A stretch of DNA of 64,000 nucleotides from Thalassospira sp. HJ (GCF_000948415.1 NZ_JYII01000012.1:1-64000), one strand, 5' to 3'. Positions 1-10,139 are shown, counted from the first letter of the stretch. Translations and numbers: made by a program. The notes: generated from the sequence alone by a model not told the origin.

Positions 1-1028
1 CGGTCGCGGGTGGTGATACCGCATCCGCCCTGGCTGCTGGTTGCCCGGTCGTGGTCAAGGGGCATTCCGCCCATCCGGGCACGGGCGAGATTGTCGCACA
101 GGCGATTGATGCCGCGATCAAGAAATGTGGTGTGCATCCGGGCGTCTTCAGCCTCATTCAGGGTGGTAAACGCGATGTCGGCCAAAGCCTTGTGCAGCAT
201 CCGCTGATCAAGGCGGTTGGCTTTACCGGATCGCTTGGCGGTGGTCGTGCGCTTTATGATCTGTGTGCTGCCCGTCCGGAGCCGATCCCGTTCTTTGGCG
301 AACTCGGCTCGGTCAACCCGATGTTCCTGATGCCCAATGCCGTTAAGGCACGCGGTGCGGAAATCGGTAAGGGCTGGGCAGGGTCGCTGACCATGGGTGC
401 TGGCCAGTTCTGCACCAATCCGGGCATTGCAGTTGTGATCGAAGGTCCGGACGCGGATGCATTCGTTGCCGCGGCCACGGAAGGTCTTTCGGGTGTCGGA
501 CCGCAGACCATGCTGACCGATGGCATGGCGGAAACCTATCGCGCCGGGGCAAAACGCGTTGCCGCGACGTCAGGCGTGAAGGAAGTCCTGACCACGTCGT
601 GTGATCTGCGTAATGCCACGCCGTATCTGTTCGAAACCACCGGCGAGAACTGGCTTGCCAACCATGAACTCGGCGAAGAGGTCTTTGGTCCGCTCGGTCT
701 TGTGGTTCGGGTCAAGGATGTTGCGGAAATGCGCAAGATCGCCAAATCGCTTGAAGGTCAGCTGACTTGCACCCTGCATCTTGATGCAGCCGATGCGGCT
801 GATGCCCGTTCGCTCCTGCCGATCCTTGAACACAAGGCAGGCCGCGTTCTGGCAAACGGTTTCCCAACCGGTGTCGAAGTATCGGATACCATGGTGCATG
901 GCGGCCCATACCCGGCCTCGACCAACTTCGGCGCGACTTCTGTGGGCACGATGGCGATCCGTCGCTTCCTGCGTCCGGTCTGCTATCAGAACATCCCGAC
1001 CGATGTTCTGCCAACCGATATCGCCTGA
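1..1028 (+). CDS. Alpha-ketoglutarate-semialdehyde (2,5-dioxovalerate) dehydrogenase, C-terminal part
   Basis: Aldehyde dehydrogenase truncated by the window edge. The reading frame is open from base 3 (VAGGDTASALAAG...), so about 341 residues of a usual ~525 are present. The NAD(P)-binding stretch VVVKGHSAHPGTGE, the catalytic Glu in FFGELGSVNP, the nucleophile Cys in GQFCTNPG and the C-terminal GEEVFGPLG block are all visible. The family oxidises alpha-ketoglutaric semialdehyde to 2-oxoglutarate. Here that would be the last step of the pentose pathway encoded to the right. It converges on the ROK regulator and ends at a shared hairpin. The family call is firm; substrate assignment rests on motif resemblance and neighbours. 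Confidence 0.85.
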   Translation, partial: VAGGDTASALAAGCPVVVKGHSAHPGTGEIVAQAIDAAIKKCGVHPGVFSLIQGGKRDVGQSLVQHPLIKAVGFTGSLGGGRALYDLCAARPEPIPFFGELGSVNPMFLMPNAVKARGAEIGKGWAGSLTMGAGQFCTNPGIAVVIEGPDADAFVAAATEGLSGVGPQTMLTDGMAETYRAGAKRVAATSGVKEVLTTSCDLRNATPYLFETTGENWLANHELGEEVFGPLGLVVRVKDVAEMRKIAKSLEGQLTCTLHLDAADAADARSLLPILEHKAGRVLANGFPTGVEVSDTMVHGGPYPASTNFGATSVGTMAIRRFLRPVCYQNIPTDVLPTDIA

Positions 1029-1050
1029 GCAAGATCAGGTTAGATCATCA

Positions 1051-1083
1051 AAAAAGCCGCTCCATTCGGGGCGGCTTTTGCTT
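1051..1083 (+). terminator. Rho-independent terminator between convergent genes
   Basis: GCCGCTCC and GGGGCGGC pair around an ATTC loop with one G-U pair. An A-run precedes the stem and TTTTGCTTTT follows, so it can serve the rightward dehydrogenase and also the leftward ROK gene. Confidence 0.8.
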
Positions 1084-1093
1084 TTGGGGGTGT

Positions 1094-2335
1094 TTAGTTC
1101 CCGGCGATTGCGGTGGCCTGAAACATGTTTTCGTCATGCCGGAGCAGGCTTTGACCAATTGCGCCTTGCAGGGCAAGGTCCTTGTCCCATGCCAGATGGG
1201 TGATCGTTGGTCCGCGGCTGAGCTCGGGCACCTGGGCCTCTGCCAGGCCACGGCGGAGTTCCGGTTCCATCATGTCAAAGGCGCGCGCGCCGGACCCGGT
1301 GATGAAGATCTGTTTGGGACCCAGAAGTGCAATCAGATTGGCAATGCCATATCCAAGAACCTTGCCAGCGTGGCGGAACAGTTCGGTCAGGCCTGTGTCG
1401 CCGTTGCGTGCGCGGGCCACAAGATCCATCATTTGTTCTTCGCTGGGATGCAGGTTGTTGGCTTCTGGCAGGTCAATCAGGCCACGGGCATCGCGCAAGA
1501 TCGCGTAGTCGCCAATATAGGCCTCAAGACAGCCCCGTCGCCCACAATTGCACAGCGGTCCGTCAGGCTGGAACTTGGTGTGGCCGAATTCGGCTGCGGT
1601 ACCAAATTCACCATTATAGACATTGCCGTTGAGGACAAGCCCCATGCCAATGCCGTATCCCAACATGATCACGGCAAAGTCACCGCCATCATGCAGGTTG
1701 GTGTTCTGCGAAATGGCCGTTGCGATACAGTTCGCATCGTTTGACATCTGAACAACGCCGCCATAGCGCTCAGTCAGGGATTTGACCAACGGGATGTGGC
1801 GGTGGCGCAGTGCCGGTGACCAGATGATTTCGCCACTGTTGCTGTCGGTTACCCCCTGAACAGCGATACTGATGCCGACAGGCGGTTGCGGGCTGAAATC
1901 AGCATTGCGCTCAACAAAACGGTCAATCAGTGCGATCAGTGTTCTGGTCAGTTCTTCTGCGCCAAGATCGCGGGTGTTGATGCTGTGTTCGACGCTGCGT
2001 TCGATCTCGCCCTTGAAGTTGCCCAAGGCAATTTCGATCAGGTTGATGGTGATTTTAACCCCGATCACACAGGCTGCATTTGGTACCAGATCCAGCAGCA
2101 CTTTGGGGCGGCCACGTGTGGTGCCGTTGCCGCTCGAGCTTCCGTTGCCGCTTTCGCTTTCGCGTACCAACCCCTGTGCCATCAGATCGGCGGTCAGCGA
2201 TGTTACTGTCGCTGGGCTAAGCCCGGTTGCCGTGCCGATATCAATCCGTGCCGCCGGACCATGCACGCGCAGATACCGCAAAATCGCGGTTTGGGATGGC
2301 TGGCGCGGGGTTTCGCTTTCTGTGCGGCGGATCAT
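1094..2335 (-). CDS. ROK-family transcriptional regulator (NagC/XylR type)
   Basis: Protein of 413 aa. Residues 15-60 form a winged helix-turn-helix (TATGLSPATVTSLTADL). A low-complexity Gly/Ser linker at 60-75 is followed by the ROK sugar-kinase fold. The ROK zinc site is visible as His252 with the Cys cluster CNCGRRGC at 262-269, and the SNDANC segment carries the kinase-type Asp. It is the last gene of the xylF-xylH-xylG-xylX operon, 59 bases after xylX. It probably represses that operon and the divergent xylB operon in response to pentose, which is inference from position. Confidence 0.85.
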   Translation of the reverse strand: MIRRTESETPRQPSQTAILRYLRVHGPAARIDIGTATGLSPATVTSLTADLMAQGLVRESESGNGSSSGNGTTRGRPKVLLDLVPNAACVIGVKITINLIEIALGNFKGEIERSVEHSINTRDLGAEELTRTLIALIDRFVERNADFSPQPPVGISIAVQGVTDSNSGEIIWSPALRHRHIPLVKSLTERYGGVVQMSNDANCIATAISQNTNLHDGGDFAVIMLGYGIGMGLVLNGNVYNGEFGTAAEFGHTKFQPDGPLCNCGRRGCLEAYIGDYAILRDARGLIDLPEANNLHPSEEQMMDLVARARNGDTGLTELFRHAGKVLGYGIANLIALLGPKQIFITGSGARAFDMMEPELRRGLAEAQVPELSRGPTITHLAWDKDLALQGAIGQSLLRHDENMFQATAIAGN

Positions 2336-2394
2336 GGGGCTGGACTGTATCCTTTGTAACGAAGCCGGTCGACTTTTACCTGACAGGATCGATA

Positions 2395-3576
2395 TTACAG
2401 TAATCCCCGCCGGGCAAGATTGTTCATCAGGGCGGTTATCCCGAATTGCCAGGGGTTGATGACGTCTGATCGGTCAACCTGATTGACCAGCTTGCCAAGG
2501 CTTGGGGTCGAGATGCTGACAAGGTCGCCCATCTCATGGGTGAAGCCCTTGCCCGATCCGCCGCGGTCATCGGTGGGGGCGAACATCGTCCCGAGAAACA
2601 GCATGAAGCCATCCGGATATTGATGGTGCCGACCAATTGCCTGCGAGACGAGGCTTTCTGGTGTTCGGCTGATCTGGCTCATCGAGCTGACAGCATCAAG
2701 GTGGTATCCGTCGTTACCGTCGACCGCCATAGCAAGGTCTGCTGATTTCACCGTTTCAAGTGTGAAGTGATCATCAAACAGCCGGATGAACGGTCCGATC
2801 GCGCAGGAGCCGTTATTGTCCTTGGCCTTGCCCAACAGCAGGGCAGATCGCCCTTCGACGTCGCGCAGATTGACATCATTGCCAAGTGTTGCGCCAACAA
2901 TCTTGCCAAGCGACGTCACCGTAAGAACCACCTCGGGTTCCGGGTTGTTCCAGTTCGAAATCGGATGCAAGCCAACATGGGCACCATAGCCGACGGCAGA
3001 CATGACCGGCGCCTTGGTGAATATCTCGGCATCCGGTCCGATACCGACTTCGAGATATTGCGACCATGCGCCTTTCTCGATCAGGATCTTTTTGATGTCG
3101 GCGGCTTTTTGTGATCCCGGCTCAATCTGTGACAGATCATCACCGACGATGCCGGTAATTTCGGTTCGGATCTGGTCGGCCTTGCTGGCATCCCCGCGTG
3201 CCTGTTCTTCGATAACACGTTCAAGGAGGCTTGCGACAAATGTCACGCCGCTGGCCTTGATTGCCTGCAGGTCGTTTGGTGCAAGAAGATGAAGGCTGCT
3301 TTGATCCGTTCCGGGGCGAGATTGTTCAAGAGCCTCAGATAGCGATGCGACGGTTGGGAAGTCTGCCGTGTTTGACAGATGCTCAACCAGTTTGTCGCGT
3401 TCGAGGATTTCACTAACGGTCGGGCCAAGCTTGCTGATATCACGCAGCGTATCACCATCAACAAGAACCGGCGTCGGTCCCGAGACGCGCGGGTCCCAAA
3501 TACGCCCGACCAAAACAGCCCGGTTGGCGTCTTCGGGCAGGATGTCAGCGGGGTTTGTCGCGAAGCCTGTCGTCAT
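2395..3576 (-). CDS. xylX: 2-keto-3-deoxy-pentonate dehydratase, FAH family
   Basis: Protein of 393 aa with an N-terminal non-catalytic half and a C-terminal fumarylacetoacetate-hydrolase fold ([20 protein letters not shown] at about 177, with downstream [12 protein letters not shown]). Length and architecture match Caulobacter-type XylX. XylX dehydrates 2-keto-3-deoxy-D-xylonate, or the L-arabinonate equivalent, to alpha-ketoglutaric semialdehyde. Its start overlaps the end of xylG by 4 bases (ATGA), so the two are translationally coupled. The product would feed the aldehyde dehydrogenase at the window start. Stereospecificity cannot be read from the sequence. Confidence 0.8.
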   Translation of the reverse strand: MTTGFATNPADILPEDANRAVLVGRIWDPRVSGPTPVLVDGDTLRDISKLGPTVSEILERDKLVEHLSNTADFPTVASLSEALEQSRPGTDQSSLHLLAPNDLQAIKASGVTFVASLLERVIEEQARGDASKADQIRTEITGIVGDDLSQIEPGSQKAADIKKILIEKGAWSQYLEVGIGPDAEIFTKAPVMSAVGYGAHVGLHPISNWNNPEPEVVLTVTSLGKIVGATLGNDVNLRDVEGRSALLLGKAKDNNGSCAIGPFIRLFDDHFTLETVKSADLAMAVDGNDGYHLDAVSSMSQISRTPESLVSQAIGRHHQYPDGFMLFLGTMFAPTDDRGGSGKGFTHEMGDLVSISTPSLGKLVNQVDRSDVINPWQFGITALMNNLARRGLL

Positions 3577-4421
3577 TTTCCTATCTCGCTTGCTTGGCTG
3601 CTGGGGGCGTCTGGTGACGATCCCGGGGCATTCGTCGCACCCGGGCCGGCAAGGTGCATAAGATGTTCTGGCATCTTGCCCAGGATGATCATGCCAAGAA
3701 CATCGTCATGTGTAACATCCTCGGTGCGCACACTGCCCACCAGCTTGCCGTTTTTCATGACATGCAGCCGGTCCGAAAGATCGAAGACATCATGAAGATC
3801 GTGGCTGATCAACAAAATACCCAGCCCGTCACGTTTGAGCTGATCAATCAGTTCACCGACCATTTTTGTTTCATGCACACCAAGGGCAGCACAGGGTTCA
3901 TCCATGATCAGAACGCGTGCTTCAAACAGCAAGGCCCGGGCAATCGCAACCGATTGGCGTTGACCGCCCGACAGGGCTGATACCGGGGATGTGAATTTCT
4001 TGAAGTTCGGGTTGAGGCGATGCAGTACTTCACGTGCCTTGTGTTCCATCGCCGCTTCATTGAGAAAGCCGAACTTGTCGGTCAGTTCGCGGCCAAGAAA
4101 CAGGTTCTGGGCGGCATCAAGGTTATCGGCAAGGGCAAGGTTCTGATAGATCGTCTCGATATTGTTATCCCGAGCATCGCGGGCATTCTCGATTTTGGCT
4201 TCCTTGCCATCGACAATGATCTGTCCGCTATCGGCCTGATATGCGCCGGACAGAATTTTGATCAAAGTCGATTTGCCTGCACCGTTATGGCCCAGAACGC
4301 CGACGACTTCGCCCGGATAAAGGTCGATTGAAACACCGTCAACCGCCTTTACCCCGCCAAAGCTGATATGGATGTCGCGCATTTCGACCAGCGGGTCTTT
4401 TGTGATGTTGGTATCGGTCAT
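3573..4421 (-). CDS. xylG: Sugar ABC transporter ATP-binding protein, single domain
   Basis: Protein of 282 aa with one ABC cassette: Walker [10 protein letters not shown] at 44-52, signature LSGGQRQ near 149, Walker [12 protein letters not shown], and an H-loop in LLISHD. Enterobacterial XylG is about 510 aa with two fused cassettes, so this is a half-size version that should act as a homodimer. The C-terminal ~25 residues are Ser/Pro/Ala-rich. It lies between the permease (11-base gap) and xylX (4-base overlap). Confidence 0.85.
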   Translation of the reverse strand: MTDTNITKDPLVEMRDIHISFGGVKAVDGVSIDLYPGEVVGVLGHNGAGKSTLIKILSGAYQADSGQIIVDGKEAKIENARDARDNNIETIYQNLALADNLDAAQNLFLGRELTDKFGFLNEAAMEHKAREVLHRLNPNFKKFTSPVSALSGGQRQSVAIARALLFEARVLIMDEPCAALGVHETKMVGELIDQLKRDGLGILLISHDLHDVFDLSDRLHVMKNGKLVGSVRTEDVTHDDVLGMIILGKMPEHLMHLAGPGATNAPGSSPDAPSSQASEIGK

Positions 4422-4432
4422 GACGGGTCTCC

Positions 4433-5698
4433 TTACGCGCTCGGGTCGCTGTAACGGCGATGGAAATACTTGTCGCTAAAGACTGCCAGAACAAGAACGA
4501 GGCCAATGACGATACTTTGCAGTGACGTATCAACGCCCAGAAGCGCCATGCCACTTTGCAGGCTTTGCATCACCAGTGCACCAATCAGCGCGCCGTAAAT
4601 CGTGCCAAGACCACCGGCAAGCGATGTGCCGCCAATCACAACAGCGGCAATGACGCGAAGCTCGTCAAGTGTGCCAAGATCGTTGCCCGCAGATTGCAGG
4701 CGCGCAGATGAAATGGCCGCACTGATCGCGCATAACACACCCATCAAGGCAAAGACGGCAACGGTCATGCGTTTGACGTTAATGCCGGCCAGTTCTGCTG
4801 CTTGCGGGTTGCCACCGATGGCAAACACATAGCGGCCAAACCGCGTGCGTTTGACAACAATGGTCAGGATGATCGCAACAAGGGCAACGATCAGAAGCGG
4901 GATCGGAATACCGTGCGCAATTTCAAGGTTTTCAGGTGTTACCGGAATGCCCTTGTTTTCCAGAAGGCGTTCTGCTGCGCGCGTCGGCAAGTGATAGGCA
5001 TTCAGGGTCGTGATCACGACCAGAACCAGACCGGCCTTGATGATGGTATTGGTGTATTCCGCCCAGACAGGCTTGACCGGAAATTCAAAGGACAGGCGGC
5101 GACGGCGTTCCATGATTGCCGCGTAAGCTATGGCAAGAATGGCGAGCAGGGCAACAATCCAGCTCCAGGTCGCGCCAATTGTTCCTTCAATGCCGCCCCC
5201 AAGCAGGATGAAATTCTGATCAAGCGGGGCAACGGTGCGCCCTTGCGTGACCCACCAGGCAGCACCGCGCCAGACCAGAAGTCCGCCAAGCGTGACAATA
5301 AAGGCAGGGACACCAAGATACCCGACGGCGACACCCTGAATGCCCCCGATGGCAGCACCGATGACAATACCGACTGCGAGGGTCAAAACCCAGGTCAGGG
5401 GATGATTGTAGTCCAGGAACTGTGGCAGGAAATCCGTCTGGACAATGCCCATGATCATGGCCAGTACGCCCAGCACCGCGCCGACCGAAAGGTCGATATG
5501 GCGCGTAACAATGATCAGAACCATGCCACACGCCATGACGGCAACCGAGGCGGTCTGAACCGACAGGTTAAAGATATTGCGCGGGGTTATAAAACGCCCA
5601 CCAGATGCAATGTCAAAACCGACCCAGATGATCAGCAGGACAACGGCAAGGCCGACCAGACGACGGTCGACTTCCATTTTCGAAAGCAGTCGTAACAT
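4433..5698 (-). CDS. xylH: Pentose ABC transporter permease
   Basis: Protein of 421 aa with about ten or more hydrophobic segments. It has the BPD_transp_2 hallmarks of ribose/xylose permeases: [29 protein letters not shown] and [15 protein letters not shown], the last being the coupling loop that contacts XylG. Length and the XylF partner point to XylH rather than RbsC. It lies 104 bases after xylF, across a stable hairpin. Confidence 0.87.
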   Translation of the reverse strand: MLRLLSKMEVDRRLVGLAVVLLIIWVGFDIASGGRFITPRNIFNLSVQTASVAVMACGMVLIIVTRHIDLSVGAVLGVLAMIMGIVQTDFLPQFLDYNHPLTWVLTLAVGIVIGAAIGGIQGVAVGYLGVPAFIVTLGGLLVWRGAAWWVTQGRTVAPLDQNFILLGGGIEGTIGATWSWIVALLAILAIAYAAIMERRRRLSFEFPVKPVWAEYTNTIIKAGLVLVVITTLNAYHLPTRAAERLLENKGIPVTPENLEIAHGIPIPLLIVALVAIILTIVVKRTRFGRYVFAIGGNPQAAELAGINVKRMTVAVFALMGVLCAISAAISSARLQSAGNDLGTLDELRVIAAVVIGGTSLAGGLGTIYGALIGALVMQSLQSGMALLGVDTSLQSIVIGLVLVLAVFSDKYFHRRYSDPSA

Positions 5699-5718
5699 GA
5701 ATTAAGCTCGCAAGGGGT

Positions 5719-5769
5719 CGGGGTTGGCGTGCAATATCTGCGCGATATTGGGAAATGCAGCCAACCCCG
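5719..5769 (-). other. Intercistronic hairpin between xylF and xylH
   Basis: Perfect 10-bp arms (CGGGGTTGGC at 5719-5728 and its complement at 5760-5769) enclose a second perfect 7-bp stem (5732-5738 with 5744-5750). There is no T-run in the leftward direction. It probably stabilises the 3' end of xylF mRNA or partly attenuates read-through, so that binding protein exceeds permease. That role is known for many binding-protein genes and is inferred here. Confidence 0.6.
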
Positions 5770-5802
5770 TGGTTAAGCAAGGTCGTGGGAAAGACAGCAG
5801 GC

Positions 5803-6834
5803 CTAGTTGCAGGCCGTGACCTTGCTATTGCTAACACCCTGACAGACGACGTCTTTGGCGACCCAACCTGCATCAATCACGAGGTCGAGCTTGTCCTGCG
5901 TGATTGCAACCGGATCCAGGAAGTATGACTTCATGGTCACGCCATTCGGGCTTTGCCAGTCCTGCGTGCCGTCAACGTCATCAAGTTTGGCACCCTTTGC
6001 CAGTTCGACGGCAATTTCTGCGGCCCGCTGACCCAGAAGACGGGCATCTTTCCAGACCGAAACGGTCTGGGTGCCAAGGGCAACACGGTTCAGTGCGGCA
6101 TGGTCACCATCCTGACCCGATACCGGAATGCCCTGCATGCCCTGTGCGGACAGGGCGGCAACAACACCACCTGCGGTGCCGTCATTCGAGGCAACCACAG
6201 CGTCGACCTTGTTGTCGGCAGCGGTCAGGAACTGTTCCATGTTGCGCTGGGCGATGGCCGGTTGCCAGCTGTCGGTATAGGCTTCGCCGACCACATTGAT
6301 GGCACCGGAATCAATCGCTGCCTGCAGGATTTCAAGTTGGCCTTCATGCAGGATGTTGGCATTCGGATCGGTCGGAGCGCCCTTGATAAAGACGTAGTTA
6401 CCTTTGGGCTGCTGGGCAAAGACGGCTTCTGCCTGCAGGCGGCCGACTTCCTTGTTGTTGAATGTGATGTAATAGGCGTTCGGGTCTTCGATCAGGCGAT
6501 CATAGCCAACGACAGGAATGCCTTCGTTCAGCGCCAGTTCGACAGCCGGGCCGATTGAGGCCGAATCTTGTGCCAGCACGATAAGCGCATCAGCGCCGCG
6601 TGCGATGAGGCTTTCGATATCGGAAAGCTGTTTGGACGGATTGCTTTGCGCATCGGCGCTGATGTAGTCGGCACCAGCGGCATCAAGAGCAGCCTTGATC
6701 GCGGCTTCGTCGGTTTTCCAGCGTTCTTCCTGGAAGTTCGACCAGCTGACACCAACGGTCAGGTCAGCGGCAAAGGCATTGGCAGACAATAGGGCAGTAC
6801 CGGCCAACATGGCCGTTGAGAGGAGTTTTTTCAT
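5803..6834 (-). CDS. xylF: D-xylose-type periplasmic binding protein
   Basis: Protein of 343 aa starting at the ATG with AGGGAAGAA just upstream; the longer open frame to 6921 lacks such a site. Residues 1-22 form a Sec signal peptide ending ANAFA. The mature protein follows the XylF pattern: [50 protein letters not shown] and [10 protein letters not shown]. XylF binds D-xylose in the periplasm and delivers it to XylHG. It is the first gene of the leftward operon. Confidence 0.88.
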   Translation of the reverse strand: MKKLLSTAMLAGTALLSANAFAADLTVGVSWSNFQEERWKTDEAAIKAALDAAGADYISADAQSNPSKQLSDIESLIARGADALIVLAQDSASIGPAVELALNEGIPVVGYDRLIEDPNAYYITFNNKEVGRLQAEAVFAQQPKGNYVFIKGAPTDPNANILHEGQLEILQAAIDSGAINVVGEAYTDSWQPAIAQRNMEQFLTAADNKVDAVVASNDGTAGGVVAALSAQGMQGIPVSGQDGDHAALNRVALGTQTVSVWKDARLLGQRAAEIAVELAKGAKLDDVDGTQDWQSPNGVTMKSYFLDPVAITQDKLDLVIDAGWVAKDVVCQGVSNSKVTACN

Positions 6835-7077
6835 CGGTTTCTTCCCTGAATATGTGTGTCTTTTGCTGACATTTATTTTTGTTGTCGAAAAAATGTTGAC
6901 GTGAAGAAAGCGTGGTGTCAAATATTTTTTAGTGATCGAATTAAAAATAACGCGTTTAACGCATTATTTATCGAAAATCATGTAATCAAAAGTTGATTTA
7001 TGGCTGTTTTCGGTGTGGTGCGCTGCAATATTTAATTCATTCAACTAAAATAATATGAAGAAGAGACAGGGAACGTT
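6835..7077. promoter_or_regulatory. Divergent xylF / xylB control region
   Basis: A 243-base, AT-rich gap between the divergent xylF and xylB start codons, holding the promoters of both pentose operons. Besides the palindrome at 6945-6969 there is a smaller inverted repeat, AATCAA-AAG-TTGATT, at 6984-6998. I could not assign -35/-10 boxes with confidence. Confidence 0.6.
6945..6969. promoter_or_regulatory. Candidate ROK-repressor operator
   Basis: A 25-bp palindrome with 11 of 12 base pairs matched around 6957: arms AAATAA-C-GCGTT and AACGC-A-TTATTT. The A/T-rich outer hexamers recall the TTATTT/AAATAA elements bound by NagC/Mlc-type ROK proteins. It sits midway between the two operons that the neighbouring ROK gene is expected to control. 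Confidence 0.55.
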
Positions 7078-7839
7078 ATGACAGCGAGTTATCACGACAT
7101 TGACGGCAAATCCGTGCTTGTAACCGGCGGTGCATCCGGGATCGGGGCTTCGATGGTCCGGGCGTTTTGCGCGCAGGGGGCACGGGTCGGGTTCTTTGAT
7201 ATCGATGATGACGCGGCGCAAAAGCTCATTACCTCTATCCAGAATGAACACGGTGTCACGCCGGTCTATCGATCCTTTGATCTTCGCAAGCAATCGGCGA
7301 TTCCGGACGCCATCCGCGATCTCTCGGTCGAGATCGGGCCGATTGATGTTCTGGTAAACAATGCCGCCCGTGATGACCGGCACGCTCCCGAAGATGTCGG
7401 TCCGGACCAATGGCGCGAAGGACTGGATGTCAATCTGAGCCATCATTTCTTTTGTGCGCGTGCGGTGGCACCGGCCATGAAAGAAAAGGGCCGTGGCAGC
7501 ATTATTAATTTCAGTTCTGTAAGTTATTTGATGGGTTTGCCCGATCTGGTCGCCTATGAAACGGCAAAGGCCGGCATCATCGGCCTGACCCGCGCCCTGG
7601 CACGCGATTGGGGGGCGGATGGTATTCGGGTCAATGCGGTGACGCCGGGATGTATCATGACCCAGCGCCAGCTTGATCTATGGATTTCGCCCGAAGATGA
7701 AGAACGCATTCAGGAGCAGCAATGCCTCAAGCGTCGGCTGATTGGCGATGATGTGGCGCAGATGGTGCTGTTTCTGGCGTCTGACGTTTCATCGGCTTGC
7801 ACGTCGCAGAACTTCATTGTGGATGGTGGCATCGTCTGA
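7078..7839 (+). CDS. xylB: D-xylose (pentose) 1-dehydrogenase, SDR family
   Basis: Protein of 253 aa, a classical short-chain dehydrogenase. The nucleotide-binding TGGASGIG is at 16-23, NNAARDDRH follows strand 4, and the catalytic set is Ser146/147, Tyr160 and Lys164 (YETAKAG). The NNAARDDRH and YETAKAG...LTRALARDWG stretches match Caulobacter XylB closely as I recall it. That enzyme oxidises D-xylose to xylonolactone with NAD+. It is first in the rightward operon, ahead of the sugar-acid dehydratase. Calling it xylB follows Caulobacter usage, not E. coli xylulokinase. Confidence 0.8.
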   Translation: MTASYHDIDGKSVLVTGGASGIGASMVRAFCAQGARVGFFDIDDDAAQKLITSIQNEHGVTPVYRSFDLRKQSAIPDAIRDLSVEIGPIDVLVNNAARDDRHAPEDVGPDQWREGLDVNLSHHFFCARAVAPAMKEKGRGSIINFSSVSYLMGLPDLVAYETAKAGIIGLTRALARDWGADGIRVNAVTPGCIMTQRQLDLWISPEDEERIQEQQCLKRRLIGDDVAQMVLFLASDVSSACTSQNFIVDGGIV

Positions 7840-7898
7840 CCAGACGTCTTGATGGATTTGGTCCCAAATCCGCCATTCAAACCCGGGATATTGCTATC

Positions 7899-10061
7899 AT
7901 GGCGTCAAAAGGTTCACAGGCTTCGCCGATCATTATCGATGAAAAGGCCAATCCGTATCGTGACTGCATTCAAGGATTGGCCAATCAGCCAATTACCGTG
8001 GTTCGGCTTTTGCGCGATGCCGTAAATGAAAATCCGGCTATCGTTCGGGAGCGAAATTTTGTCGTTCCCGAAATCCGCGAGGTGGTCGGGCGACTGGTGG
8101 AAAACCGCCCGCGCGTCGCGATCATTGGCGGCGCGCCTGATCATCCGGCCCATCTTCTTGATCGACCACAAGCGCTGATGGCAGCGCTTCGCATCTGGGA
8201 AATCGGCGGGGTGCCGTTCCTGTTTCATGTGCCGGTGATTTGCGATGGCACGGCGCAAAACAATATCGGCCAAAGCTATTCACTGGCGTCACGCAACCAT
8301 ACGGCAGCGGCGGTCAACATCACCTTCGAAGGTCACAGCTATCATGCGGCCTATGTGATTGCCGGTTGCGACAAGTCGCCAGCGGCGGTGGTTGCTGGCT
8401 TGGCTTCTGCAGATCACGCGCGTGCCTGGCGCGGGGAGCAGGCACCGGTCTGGGCCGTGTTTGCGCCGTCGCATGTTCTTAAGGGCGGTGAAATCCCCGA
8501 TGGTACGCGCCGGTTGCTCGACAAGATTGCGGATGACGCGGACGCCGCCGGGCATGATGACCTTGGCGCGGATATCCGCGAAAACATGCGCTACATCCTG
8601 CAATGCACATCGGACGAGGCCTTTGCCGGGTTGCTTGAACGTGCCCGGTTGCTTGGCATTATTGGCGATGCGTTGGAGCGTCGCGTGCTTGATGAATTGG
8701 CAACTGCGACCTGTGATTCCAAAGGCGGGATCTGTGCCTTTAACGGCACCGGCAATTCGTCCCGCACCATGTTGGCGGCATTTGGCCTGACCCCGCCAGA
8801 GCTTGAATTGCTGACCGATGTGCCACCTTATGAGGCCGTGGCGGCAGGGATCAATGCGCTGTTTGGGGTGTTCAATAAACCGCAATATGCTATTGGCAAT
8901 TTGCTCAAGGCCAATTTTGCCAATTTCGTGCGCATTCACAATGCCACCGGGTCAAGCAGCAACATGCTTTTGCATTTGCCCTTCATGATGCGCTATGCGG
9001 GTTTTGATATCTCGATCGACGATTATCAGGACGTCCGCACCCAAACCCCGGTGCCCGAAATTTTCGCCCATAGTCTGACGGAAAATCGTGACACCTTTGT
9101 CCTGGCCCAACAAATGGCCGAGGGCAAAAATCGTGGTATGGAAAGCATCTATCGCATTCTTGCCGACCTTGGTGTTGCGATGGATCTTGATGCGCCAACC
9201 ATCCTTGGGAAAAGCTGGGCAGAACGGATTGCCAATCTTGAAAACCCGGTCGATCTGTTGCTGGGGGATGCGTCGGTCATTCGCGCCAATCCGGTCCGGC
9301 AGCGATCCGGCGTTGATGTGCTAAGTGGCAGTTTCTTCGACAATTGTGCGGTCAAGACATCGGGCATGAGCGACCGGTTGCTATCGCATTTCGACGATCA
9401 CGTTTTCATCGTGCGCTATTACGAAAACGAACATGTGTGTAATGCGGACTTTGCATCACCTGATTTGATCACCCGTCTGATGGGAACCGATGGTGTTGAT
9501 GAAGACCTGATTGCCGCAGTTGTTCGGCGTAATGGCGGAAACCGAGTTGATTTGAATGCCCCCAAGGACCTGCTTGAACAGGGGCATTTGTCCTTTGCGT
9601 TTGTGATTGGCGGGCAGGGGCCGGAAGCCTATGGCATGCCGGAAATGTTTTCCCCATCGCAGAATTTGCGCCATCACCGCATTCTTGAAGCATCATCGAT
9701 GTTGATCACCGATGGTCGTTATTCCGGCGTGACCAAAGGTGCGTGTATCGGGCATATGGTGCCCGAAGCCTTTACCGGCGGGGCCATCGGTTATCTCAAA
9801 AATGGGGATGTGCTGCGTCTTGATCTGACCAAACTTACGCTTGATTGGCTTGATCCCGAGGCATTCCGGACTGGGGAGGAGCGGGCATCAAGCCCCCGTG
9901 ATTTCGCGGATCGAAAACCGATATTTGATGCGCGCTTCAAGCGCATGGCGGACCGCCAATGTGATATCGCGGCAAGCAATGTACTGGATGGGATCGGCAA
10001 CGCTGCGCGCGGGATTGTGCCGCGTGCGGTGGATCGTCGCGCTACGAAGTCCTGGCGTTAG
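7899..10061 (+). CDS. IlvD/Edd-family dehydratase, probable D-xylonate dehydratase (YjhG/YagF-like)
   Basis: Protein of 720 aa from the ATG at 7899; an upstream in-frame alternative start at 7797 would overlap xylB and add non-family sequence. Cysteine segments expected to bind the Fe-S cluster are CDGTAQNN, AGCDKSPAAV and GGICAFNGTGNS. The C-terminal LITDGRYSGVTKGACIGH is the conserved IlvD/Edd block. The order of motifs resembles the E. coli YjhG/YagF xylonate dehydratases more than the ~590-aa Caulobacter XylD. It would convert D-xylonate to 2-keto-3-deoxyxylonate. The family is firm; the substrate is inferred from the operon. Confidence 0.75.
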   Translation: MASKGSQASPIIIDEKANPYRDCIQGLANQPITVVRLLRDAVNENPAIVRERNFVVPEIREVVGRLVENRPRVAIIGGAPDHPAHLLDRPQALMAALRIWEIGGVPFLFHVPVICDGTAQNNIGQSYSLASRNHTAAAVNITFEGHSYHAAYVIAGCDKSPAAVVAGLASADHARAWRGEQAPVWAVFAPSHVLKGGEIPDGTRRLLDKIADDADAAGHDDLGADIRENMRYILQCTSDEAFAGLLERARLLGIIGDALERRVLDELATATCDSKGGICAFNGTGNSSRTMLAAFGLTPPELELLTDVPPYEAVAAGINALFGVFNKPQYAIGNLLKANFANFVRIHNATGSSSNMLLHLPFMMRYAGFDISIDDYQDVRTQTPVPEIFAHSLTENRDTFVLAQQMAEGKNRGMESIYRILADLGVAMDLDAPTILGKSWAERIANLENPVDLLLGDASVIRANPVRQRSGVDVLSGSFFDNCAVKTSGMSDRLLSHFDDHVFIVRYYENEHVCNADFASPDLITRLMGTDGVDEDLIAAVVRRNGGNRVDLNAPKDLLEQGHLSFAFVIGGQGPEAYGMPEMFSPSQNLRHHRILEASSMLITDGRYSGVTKGACIGHMVPEAFTGGAIGYLKNGDVLRLDLTKLTLDWLDPEAFRTGEERASSPRDFADRKPIFDARFKRMADRQCDIAASNVLDGIGNAARGIVPRAVDRRATKSWR

Positions 10062-10082
10062 GGTGCTTTGCCAATAACGTAA

Positions 10083-10117
10083 AACGCCCCGGCCAGATTT
10101 TGGCGCGGGGCGTTTTT
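10083..10117 (+). terminator. Bidirectional terminator between the dehydratase and purU
   Basis: AACGCCCC and GGGGCGTT pair across a 16-base loop and are followed by a T-run. The preceding A-run gives the leftward purU transcript a T-run too. Confidence 0.75.
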
Positions 10118-10139
10118 GATTGGTGTGTCGGCCGATGGC

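Noticed and set aside
7797-7898. Upstream extension of the sugar-acid dehydratase
   Set aside because: It would overlap xylB by 43 bases, and the added 34 residues do not resemble the family; the ATG at 7899 is the better start.
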